A stretch of 6,043 nucleotides of DNA from an uncultured Oscillospiraceae bacterium (GTDB lineage Bacteria > Bacillota > Clostridia > Oscillospirales > Acutalibacteraceae), in contig CABUYS010000082.1 of assembly GCA_902495835.1 (NCBI GenBank), positions 1 through 6,043 of the forward strand. The letters run 5' to 3'. The first letter of the stretch is position 1; every line of letters starts with the position of its first letter. The position numbers and the translations under genes were made by a program. The notes below the pieces were generated by a model, which searched no databases, had not been told where the DNA came from, and saw only the letters and a program-made list of their open reading frames with translations. This document shows, piece after piece, positions 1-4,816 of this stretch.

Positions 1-3
1 AAA

Positions 4-99
4 ATGAATGATATACATAGCTTATCACATACAAAATGGAACTGCAAATAACATAAAGATTAGAAATATAAGCTATACTTAAAAGAAAATAAATTGGGA
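4..99 (+). pseudogene. tnpA: IS200-type transposase (TnpA, Y1 family) 5' remnant
   Basis: The frame from the ATG at 4 reads MNDIHSLSHTKWNCK and then hits TAA at 49-51. The HSLSHTKWNCK string is the characteristic N-terminus of IS200/IS605 TnpA, the single-strand HUH/Y1 transposase, where the family normally continues KYHIVFAPKYRRK. Here the Tyr codon has become a stop. The same frame continues past a further TAG as KYKLYLKENKLG (64-99), which faintly resembles the family's KYRR..IYGKLKKDIG stretch, so this is decay rather than a short gene. The catalytic HUH motif and tyrosine are absent, so it cannot be active. The upstream end of the element lies outside the window. Identification of the N-terminus is firm; the downstream limit is a guess. 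Confidence 0.75.
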
Positions 100-151
100 T
101 AACATTTAATAATATAGGTCTATTTATGGATAGCAAGTAATAATTTTTCGC

Positions 152-240
152 AAGCATCAAACCGTATCAGCCTCCTTTAAAGGCGGCTACAGGGCTTCGC
201 CCGTTAAAGAAATACCCCCAGGCTAGGCTGGAGGATGCTT
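152..240. other. Compact GC-rich structured element, possible IS200/IS605 end or small RNA
   Basis: This is an 89-base GC-rich island in AT-rich DNA, bounded by a perfect 7-bp inverted repeat (AAGCATC 152-158 with GATGCTT 234-240). Inside it are CAGCCT (168-173) pairing with AGGCTG (225-230), CTTTAA (175-180) pairing with TTAAAG (204-209), and the hairpin GGGC-TTC-GCCC (192-202). An alternative imperfect hairpin with one C-A mismatch uses 215-221 and 228-234. Imperfect hairpins with a mismatch are typical of the ends recognised by Y1 transposases, and the tnpA remnant lies only 50 bases away, so an IS end is my preferred reading. A structured RNA is the alternative. I could not match it to a known riboswitch, 6S, SRP, tmRNA or RNase P motif. 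Confidence 0.45.
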
Positions 241-404
241 ATTGTGTGTAAAAACTGTGCGATAATCGTATTAACTTTTAAAAATTTAAACTTCAAACAG
301 AAAACTGATATACTAAGTTAAAAATAGCTCTCAAAAATTGATAATATACTATCTTTTTCCTATATTTTAGCGTGAATAATTATTATACTTGCATAACTTT
401 ATGC

Positions 405-454
405 CATAAACAAAACCTTTCTTTTATTTTGATGGCTTGAACTCAATCATTATA
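405..454 (-). promoter_or_regulatory. Orphan promoter -10 and RBS before a two-codon frame
   Basis: On the minus strand TATAAT (449-454) is followed by the Shine-Dalgarno-like AGAAAGG (416-422), an 8-base spacer, and ATG (405-407). The frame then reads ATG GCA TAA and stops. No good -35 box is visible upstream of the -10. The arrangement looks like the start of a gene whose body has been lost, although a chance match in AT-rich DNA is possible. The perfect inverted repeat at 391-404 overlaps the GCA and TAA codons. Confidence 0.25.
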
Positions 455-490
455 CTAGAATTGTGCTATTTCACTTAAGTTTTAATTTTA

Positions 491-528
491 CGTGCATAGC
501 GCACGGTTTTTAAAATACGCAAAGCGTA
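491..528. other. Two adjacent short hairpins, first one terminator-like on plus strand
   Basis: CGTGC (491-495) pairs with GCACG (501-505) and is followed on the plus strand by a T run (507-511), as in a weak intrinsic terminator. Eleven bases further, TACGC (516-520) pairs with GCGTA (524-528) around an AAA loop. The two hairpins share the core pattern GCA(T/A)AGCG. No plus-strand gene precedes them except the IS remnant, so a terminator would serve nothing intact. Confidence 0.3.
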
Positions 529-550
529 GTCTCTTAGGTTAAAACATAAT

Positions 551-603
551 AAAAAGCCTCGAAATATGGGAAAACTTCCTTAAATCTCGAGGTTTATTTT
601 TTT
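551..603 (-). terminator. Intrinsic terminator of the tpiA-gpmI operon
   Basis: CCTCGA (557-562) pairs with TCGAGG (587-592), with inner pairing between GGAA- and TTCC-type segments. On the minus strand the hairpin is followed by a T run (complement of 551-555), about 70 bases after the gpmI stop. The plus-strand side also carries a T-rich tail (593-603), so the structure could stop transcription from both directions. Confidence 0.75.
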
Positions 604-663
604 GTCAGATATTAACCCTTTTATCTTTTTCAAAATATTTATATTTTTTTCATCTACATAAAA

Positions 664-2151
664 TTACGTAATTATAAGGCTTTGCCCTGTCATTTCTTCA
701 GGTTTTTCCAAACCCAAAATATCCAAAATTGTTGGAGCTATATCGCACAAAGAACCGGTTCCTTTTAAATTACACAAATAATTATCAAGTACAAAAATTA
801 CCGGATTTGAAGTATGAGCCGTGAAAATTTTTTCGGACTCATCGAACATTTTTTCGGCGTTTCCGTGGTCTGCGGTGATTATCGTAACTCCTCCGAATTT
901 TTTATTCTCGTTAATTAGCATTCCCACGCATTTATCAACGGTTTCAACCGCTTTTATTGTTGCTTCCATGTTGCCAGTGTGACCTACCATATCGGGATTT
1001 GCAAAATTTACAACTATAAGATTATAAATTTGCTTTCGTATATTTTCGGCAGCGCAATTTGCAACTTCCAAAGCACTCATTTCAGGTTTTAAATCATAAG
1101 TTCTGACATTTGGGGAATTAATAATTATTCTGTCCTCGTTTTTATAGGGCTTTTCTTTACCTCCATTAAAAAAGAAAGTCACATGAGCATATTTTTCAGT
1201 TTCCGCTATCCGAAGTTGATTAAGTCCTTTTGAAGATATGTATTCTCCGAGCGTGTTTTTTATTTCACGAGGCTTAAATGCTACGGAAACATCTTTAAAT
1301 GTTTCATCGTATTGAGTAAAACAACAATACTTACACTTAAAATCAAGGTCATAAAGAAATTTTCGAGTTATCTGTCGAACCCTGTCAGGACGAAAATTTA
1401 AACATATTACAGCGTCTCCGTTTTTAAATCCCTCGTAATCTTTTCGAACGCACGGAACAATAAATTCATCAGTAATGTCTTTATTATAGGAAGATTGTAT
1501 GGCTTTTTCGGGAGATTCAAAAATTTCTCCTTGTGCTTTTACAATGGCATTAAAGGCTTTTTCGGTTCTGTCCGAATGATTGTCTCTGTCCATGGAATAA
1601 AATCTTCCTGATATTGTCTCAATTTTACCTGTTTTTATTTTTTTTGAAAATTCTTCCAAATCATTTATGTATTTAGAAGCCGATTTGGTATACGTGTCTC
1701 TTCCGTCAGTCCAAGCATGAATACAAACGTCACTAAGGCCGTTTTTTTGTGCTAATTTCAAAACAGAATAAAAATGATTTATATGACTATGGATTCCCCC
1801 GTCGGAAACAAGACCCATTATGTGCAAACGGGATTTTTTTGATTTTACATACTTGATGATATTAAGAAGCTCGGAATTTTCAAAAAAGCTTCCGTCTTCA
1901 ATGCTTTTGTTGATGTACGTAAAATCCTGATATACAACTCTGCCCGCTCCGATATTTGTATGACCTACTTCCGAATTTCCCATCTGCCCTTCGGGAAGCC
2001 CAACATCAAGACCTGAAGCGTTTAAGACAGATACGGGATTATTTTTCAAAACACTGTCAATATGGGGGGTATTTGCCATGTACACTGCATTGGATTTGAC
2101 GCATTTACCTATTCCGAATCCGTCTAAAATTAAAAGAAGCACATTTTTCAT
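664..2151 (-). CDS. gpmI: 2,3-bisphosphoglycerate-independent phosphoglycerate mutase
   Basis: This cytoplasmic glycolytic/gluconeogenic enzyme interconverts 3-phosphoglycerate and 2-phosphoglycerate through a phosphoserine intermediate and needs two Mn(II) ions. The alkaline-phosphatase-like domain is visible at both ends. LILDGFG carries metal ligand D10, and GQMGNSEVGH carries the catalytic S60. DMVGH gives D387 and H391, TADHGN gives D428 and H429, and TAHTSNP gives H446. The transferase insert has HSH near 121-123, TDGRDT (148-153), GRFYSMDRD (182-190), NFRPDRVRQITR (252-263) and K320. At 495 residues it is slightly shorter than the usual 505-515, the difference lying between R257 and K320, with all catalytic residues kept. 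The ATG start is fixed by AGGAGAG at 2161-2167, 9 bases upstream. It is the last gene of the operon, 45 bases after the tpiA tail fragment, and is followed by a hairpin terminator. Confidence 0.96.
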   Translation of the reverse strand: MKNVLLLILDGFGIGKCVKSNAVYMANTPHIDSVLKNNPVSVLNASGLDVGLPEGQMGNSEVGHTNIGAGRVVYQDFTYINKSIEDGSFFENSELLNIIKYVKSKKSRLHIMGLVSDGGIHSHINHFYSVLKLAQKNGLSDVCIHAWTDGRDTYTKSASKYINDLEEFSKKIKTGKIETISGRFYSMDRDNHSDRTEKAFNAIVKAQGEIFESPEKAIQSSYNKDITDEFIVPCVRKDYEGFKNGDAVICLNFRPDRVRQITRKFLYDLDFKCKYCCFTQYDETFKDVSVAFKPREIKNTLGEYISSKGLNQLRIAETEKYAHVTFFFNGGKEKPYKNEDRIIINSPNVRTYDLKPEMSALEVANCAAENIRKQIYNLIVVNFANPDMVGHTGNMEATIKAVETVDKCVGMLINENKKFGGVTIITADHGNAEKMFDESEKIFTAHTSNPVIFVLDNYLCNLKGTGSLCDIAPTILDILGLEKPEEMTGQSLIIT

Positions 2152-2196
2152 GTTAGAAATCTCTCCTGTAATTTGCTAATTGTTTTACTCAAAAAA

Positions 2197-2419
2197 TTAA
2201 TGCGAAAAGTTTTTGGAAATTTCCGTTATTTTTAAAAACTCATCCACATCAAGCGATGCTCCGCCTATTAGTCCTCCGTCTATTTCGGGCAGTTTAAGAA
2301 ACTTTTCCGCGTTTGAAGAATTCATCGAACCGCCGTAAAGAACCGCACAGCTTTCAATAATCTCGAATTGTGAAGATATAAATTTTTTAATTTCCAACTC
2401 CATTTTAAAAGCGTCTGCT
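2197..2419 (-). pseudogene. Truncated second copy of the tpiA 3' end
   Basis: The frame from ATG 2403 to the stop at 2197-2199 encodes 68 residues that match TpiA from about residue 184 to the C-terminus, including LYGGSMNSSNAEKF and GGLIGGASLDVDEF. Nucleotide similarity starts a little upstream, at 2419, where the unstarted frame reads ADAFKM against ADACKM in TpiA. It lacks the N-terminal lysine, His93 and Glu165 regions, so it has no active site. Apart from the few bases between the tpiA stop (2405-2407) and its ATG (2401-2403) there is no room for a leader, and no Shine-Dalgarno sequence is evident; translation by reinitiation after tpiA is conceivable. Its C-terminus (EISKNFSH) may be the original TpiA end. 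I treat it as a non-functional duplication product. Confidence 0.85.
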
Positions 2420-2633
2420 AAGGCTTTCGGAAATTTCCGTTATTTTCAAAAACTCATCCACATCGAGCGATGCTCCGCCTATTAGTCCTCCATCTATTTG
2501 GGGCAATTTAAGAAACTTTTCCGCGTTTGAAGAATTCATCGAACCACCGTAAAGAACTGCGCAACCTTCGATAAATTCGAATTGTGAAGATATAAATTTT
2601 TTAATTTCCGATGCCATTTTGCAAGCATCTGCT
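2206..2633. repeat. Tandem duplication, 214-bp unit, within and after tpiA
   Basis: Bases 2215-2419 align without gaps to 2429-2633 at a constant offset of 214. I count by eye about 19 differences in 205 positions, roughly 90 per cent identity. The right limit of the similarity is sharp at 2419/2633; on the left it fades between 2206 and 2215. The two copies abut directly. Because 214 is not a multiple of three, reading from tpiA into the second copy is out of frame and meets a stop within 15 bases, which sets the present end of tpiA. Confidence 0.9.
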
Positions 2634-3166
2634 TCGGTCACCACTTTACCCGTTCCTATCGCCCAAACAGGTTCATATGCGATAATTACGTTTTTTAACA
2701 TTTCAGAATCTATACCATCTAAACATTCGCTCAGCTGATTTTTAACCACAGAAAATTCCTGACCGTTATCTCTTTGTTCTTGAGTTTCTCCTACGCAAAC
2801 AATTGCTCTAAGCTTATTTTTCAAAGCAGACTTGATTTTTTTATTAATCACAGAATTTGTTTCTTTGAAATATTCTCGCCTTTCGCTGTGGCCTAAAATA
2901 ACGTATTCGACGCCTAAATCATTAAGCATTTCAGCCGAAATCTCACCCGTAAAAGCTCCTTTATCTTCAAAATAACAGTTTTGAGCCCCGAGTTTAATTC
3001 CGCATTCTTCGCAACTTTTCTTAATGGCGGGTATTCCCAAAAAAGTCGGACAGATTGCAACTTCAGTCGAACCAAAACTACCTACTTTTTTTGAAAACTC
3101 ATTTATAAACGAAACGGATTCCGAGAAAGTCTTATTCATTTTCCAGTTTGCAATTATGTATTTCAT
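2405..3166 (-). CDS. tpiA: Triosephosphate isomerase
   Basis: This cytoplasmic TIM-barrel enzyme interconverts dihydroxyacetone phosphate and D-glyceraldehyde-3-phosphate. Numbered from the chosen ATG (3164-3166), the active-site residues are N7 and K9 in ANWKMN, H93 in LGHSERR, and E165 in AYEPVWAIGTG. The following loop 6 and the phosphate-binding YGGS (206-209) and GLIGGASL (227-234) segments are intact. The 253 residues match the usual length of about 250. A GTG at 3173-3175 in the same frame is rejected as start because it lies inside the Shine-Dalgarno sequence AGGTGA (3172-3177), which is well spaced for the ATG. The C-terminal SLSRRF comes from reading out of frame into the duplicated tail, so the last few residues differ from the probable ancestral end. 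The gene heads an operon with gpmI. Confidence 0.96.
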   Translation of the reverse strand: MKYIIANWKMNKTFSESVSFINEFSKKVGSFGSTEVAICPTFLGIPAIKKSCEECGIKLGAQNCYFEDKGAFTGEISAEMLNDLGVEYVILGHSERREYFKETNSVINKKIKSALKNKLRAIVCVGETQEQRDNGQEFSVVKNQLSECLDGIDSEMLKNVIIAYEPVWAIGTGKVVTEADACKMASEIKKFISSQFEFIEGCAVLYGGSMNSSNAEKFLKLPQIDGGLIGGASLDVDEFLKITEISESLSRRF

Positions 3167-3186
3167 AAATTTCACCTACTAAGTAA

Positions 3187-3215
3187 ATTATATAGCTCTA
3201 ATTATAAAATAAAAC
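3187..3215 (-). promoter_or_regulatory. Probable tpiA-gpmI promoter
   Basis: On the minus strand a consensus TATAAT (3187-3192) lies about 20 bases upstream of the tpiA ATG, giving a short leader that contains the Shine-Dalgarno sequence. No good -35 hexamer stands 16-18 bases upstream; the DNA there is T-rich. The position between the upstream gene's terminator and tpiA supports a promoter here. Confidence 0.45.
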
Positions 3216-3223
3216 CGAAAAAG

Positions 3224-3246
3224 AAAAAAGCAGGTTTTTACCTGCT
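3224..3246 (-). terminator. Intrinsic terminator of the repeat-protein gene
   Basis: AGCAGGT (3229-3235) and ACCTGCT (3240-3246) form a perfect 7-bp stem with a 4-base loop. On the minus strand a run of six T (complement of 3224-3229, overlapping the stem by one base) follows at once. It lies about 46 bases after the stop of the 398-codon gene and just before the tpiA promoter, so it insulates the two units. Confidence 0.8.
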
Positions 3247-3292
3247 CAAATTCACTCTAAATTTAAATCCAAACGAATAAAATACAATATTT

Positions 3293-4489
3293 TTAATCCG
3301 TTTCAAAGTCACTGCTTGAAAAACTTTCGCTATCTGAAGATGATTCTTCCAAGTCACTGCTTGAAAAACTTTCGCTATCTGAAGACAATTCTTCCAAGTC
3401 ACTGCTTAACAAACTTTCGCTATCTGAAGACGATTCTTCCGAGTCACTGCTTGAGCAATCTTCAGAACTACCGCAGTGTCTATTGGGTTCCCATAAAGCA
3501 CGTTTTCCAGGTTCGTTGCCTGACGAAGATAATCCTGGTTCATCATCCTTCCTATCACGGTAGCAACGTTCAACTTCTCCTGAATTTTTTTTCATAAAAT
3601 TATATAGTCTTAAACCTATTATTTGGCGTTTTTTCAACTTTTTTTCGCAATTTTCGGGTCTATGACGGCTTCTGTTTAATTTTACTACCTTGGACCCCAC
3701 ACGAAAAAGTCGTTTGATTTCATTGATTGAGTAATATTCTTCACTATCGGCAATAAAACAGCAATACTTGTAAATCTCTTTTAATTCTTTTTTTATAGAA
3801 TCATACAGTTTTAAACATACTATTTCGTATTCCTTAAAATTACGTTCGCAATTTTCTAGATCTTCATAATATTCGTTGACTGCTAATACGACGCTTACTA
3901 CATCAAAAAAATATTCAAATGTTATTAATAATCTTATGTCATCAAATTCAAAAGAATTTGGTGAAGAATGAGGCATTTTTACACTGACTGCAGGATAAAC
4001 AACCTTACTTACCTCACTTACAGAAGAAGCAGCTTTGTCTGCACCGCTTACGGAATAATCAGTTTTGCTTACGTCGCTTGCGGGAGAAGCACTCTCTACT
4101 TCAGAGCTAACATTACCGTTATTTGAAACACTTTCGAGAACATCTATTTGAATATACACATCTGACGCTGGGTTATTTTCGCTATGAGGAGTCTCGGGAC
4201 CTAAGTCGTGGGAAGAGCACTTTGAAGAAGGTTCAGAGTCATGTGAGGTAGTAGAAGAACCATCCTTTTCTACAGTCATCTTACCGCTGTTAACTGAATT
4301 TTTCCCAAAACTTCCTCCAATTTCAGCTCGTAACTCAGAAGCTATGCCATCTTCGTTATGAGTAGGTTCAGGATTTACACTTGTTTGAGAACGCCCCGAC
4401 AAAACCATAGCTAAAGAACAAATAACTCCGACAATTTTACTGAAAATAATAACTTCCACCAACTTCTTTAAACATATAAAAAAACGCAA
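3293..4489 (-). CDS. Unrecognised exported Ser/Asp/Glu-rich repeat protein
   Basis: I recognise no family. Residues 1-32 look like a signal peptide or N-terminal anchor: lysines K8, K9 and K18, then a hydrophobic core VGVICSLAMVL, with a possible cleavage after VLS (29-31). Residues 33-180 are Ser/Glu/Asp-rich and probably disordered, with four imperfect 10-residue repeats at 131-170. Residues 184-312 look folded and carry two diverged copies of one module offset by 67 residues, both with an ENCE(R/K) motif followed by an L-Y-K-K-type helix. Residues 341-398 are an acidic tail, 28 Ser and 20 Asp/Glu in 58 residues, with a 15-residue tandem repeat like ESSSDSESFSSSDLE. The drawn start is TTG, three bases after a tRNA, with no Shine-Dalgarno sequence; later starts such as GTG at codon 11 or ATG at codon 28 (which would lose most of the signal) are possible. 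A surface protein or secreted effector is a guess. The long open frame, coherent repeats and following terminator argue that the gene is real. Confidence 0.75.
   Translation of the reverse strand: MRFFICLKKLVEVIIFSKIVGVICSLAMVLSGRSQTSVNPEPTHNEDGIASELRAEIGGSFGKNSVNSGKMTVEKDGSSTTSHDSEPSSKCSSHDLGPETPHSENNPASDVYIQIDVLESVSNNGNVSSEVESASPASDVSKTDYSVSGADKAASSVSEVSKVVYPAVSVKMPHSSPNSFEFDDIRLLITFEYFFDVVSVVLAVNEYYEDLENCERNFKEYEIVCLKLYDSIKKELKEIYKYCCFIADSEEYYSINEIKRLFRVGSKVVKLNRSRHRPENCEKKLKKRQIIGLRLYNFMKKNSGEVERCYRDRKDDEPGLSSSGNEPGKRALWEPNRHCGSSEDCSSSDSEESSSDSESLLSSDLEELSSDSESFSSSDLEESSSDSESFSSSDFETD
3306..3467. repeat. 45-bp tandem repeat encoding the Ser/Asp/Glu tail
   Basis: Three adjacent 45-base units (3306-3350, 3351-3395, 3396-3440) differ from one another at only 2-5 positions, followed by a degenerate partial unit (3441-3467). 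Being 15 codons long, the unit can expand or contract without shifting the frame. High identity among copies points to recent amplification or ongoing homogenisation by slippage or recombination. Confidence 0.92.
3569..3910. repeat. Diverged 67-codon internal duplication in the repeat protein
   Basis: Two segments at 3770-3910 and 3569-3709 are offset by 201 bases. They encode residues 194-240 and 261-307, which share aligned F, V, S, V and N positions, ENCE, and a downstream I..L(K/R)LY...KK pattern. The DNA stretch CGCAATTTTC is conserved at 3847-3856 and 3646-3655. The copies are old and strongly diverged compared with the 45-bp repeats. Confidence 0.7.
3980..4099. repeat. Four imperfect 30-bp repeats (10 residues each)
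   Basis: Bases 3980-4099 divide into four 30-base units encoding residues 131-140, 141-150, 151-160 and 161-170 (for example SKTDYSVSGA, DKAASSVSEV, SKVVYPAVSV). Conserved features are a Ser-Val-Ser type core and a periodic Lys. The units are far more diverged than the 45-bp tail repeats. Confidence 0.6.
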
Positions 4490-4492
4490 AAA

Positions 4493-4568
4493 TGGAGCTA
4501 CTGGGCGGACTCGAACCGCCGACCTGCTGATTACGAATCAGCTGCTCTACCAACTGAGCCACAGTAGC
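4493..4568 (-). tRNA. tRNA-Thr (anticodon CGT)
   Basis: The minus strand folds into a complete 76-base cloverleaf. The acceptor is GCTACTG/CAGTAGC and the D arm is GCTC-AGTTGGTA-GAGC. The anticodon arm is GCTGA-TTCGTAA-TCAGC, with anticodon CGT reading ACG. The T arm is GGCGG-TTCGAGT-CCGCC, with a 5-base variable loop, discriminator T and a genome-encoded CCA. All stems are perfect Watson-Crick pairs. A strong promoter lies directly upstream, and the repeat-protein frame begins three bases after the CCA. Confidence 0.97.
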
Positions 4569-4579
4569 ACTACCAAAAC

Positions 4580-4608
4580 ATTATATACAATTTTTATTAT
4601 TTAGTCAA
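4580..4608 (-). promoter_or_regulatory. Strong promoter for tRNA-Thr and probably the repeat-protein gene
   Basis: On the minus strand TTGACT (4603-4608) and TATAAT (4580-4585) are separated by exactly 17 bases. The predicted start is about 4-6 bases before the mature tRNA 5' end. No separate promoter fits between the tRNA and the 398-codon frame, so the two are likely on one transcript. AT-rich DNA upstream (about 4610-4740) could act as an UP element. Confidence 0.8.
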
Positions 4609-4753
4609 TGCGTATTTAAAACTATAAGTAGGGTAACATTTAAATTGGCATACGAAGATAAAATTTTAAATATTAATTAAAGTGTGTAAATTTAAATTTT
4701 TAATAAGCACTTAGATAAATTTTGTGAAAAACGCAATATATTTACCACATCTT

Positions 4754-4782
4754 TTGACATTCATTTTGTTATAAGATATGTT
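4754..4782 (+). promoter_or_regulatory. Probable fba promoter
   Basis: A consensus TTGACA (4754-4759) is followed after 17 bases by TATGTT (4777-4782), matching four of six -10 positions. Transcription would begin near 4789, giving a leader of about 28 bases that contains the Shine-Dalgarno GGGAG. It diverges from the tRNA-Thr promoter. Confidence 0.65.
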
Positions 4783-4816
4783 TTTAAATATAAATTTATT
4801 TTTGGGAGTTGTGTAT

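Larger units (their letters stand above)
100..555. other. Gene-free AT-rich stretch beside the IS remnant
   Basis: I see no credible coding frame on either strand between the transposase remnant and the gpmI terminator; all frames are short and interrupted. The stretch contains the structured GC-rich element (152-240), a perfect inverted repeat GCATAA-CT-TTATGC (391-404), a promoter/RBS-like signal on the minus strand (405-454) and two short hairpins (491-528). The rest is AT-rich with no recognisable content. It looks like a graveyard of an insertion sequence plus possibly one lost gene. Confidence 0.6.

Noticed and set aside
97..110. Similarity of the GGATAACATTTAA-like stretch to one near 4630
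   Set aside because: It is short, AT-rich and not accompanied by flanking similarity; it is likely chance.
152..240. Structured element as a group II intron domain V, riboswitch, 6S, SRP, RNase P or tmRNA
   Set aside because: None of the conserved motifs I know for these classes is present, and no intron-encoded protein is nearby.
3167..3175. GTG start for tpiA adding three residues
   Set aside because: The GTG is part of the Shine-Dalgarno sequence AGGTGA itself; ATG 3166 is correctly spaced and gives the standard MKYIIANWKMN N-terminus.
3306..3467. 45-bp repeats as a CRISPR array
   Set aside because: The units are directly adjacent with no spacers and lie in frame inside a coding sequence.
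3316..3597. Plus-strand frame with repeated peptides opposite the acidic tail
   Set aside because: It is the antisense reading of the 45-bp repeat; the repeats keep it open. The minus-strand frame is longer and has a matching terminator.
4493..4568. tRNA 3' end as an att site with an integrated island
   Set aside because: No integrase and no second copy of the tRNA 3' end is visible in the window, so integration is not supported.
4778..4816. Longer fba start at the in-frame ATG 4778, adding 13 residues
   Set aside because: That ATG lies within the predicted -10 element, has no RBS and adds residues outside the family alignment, while ATG 4817 has GGGAG at good spacing.
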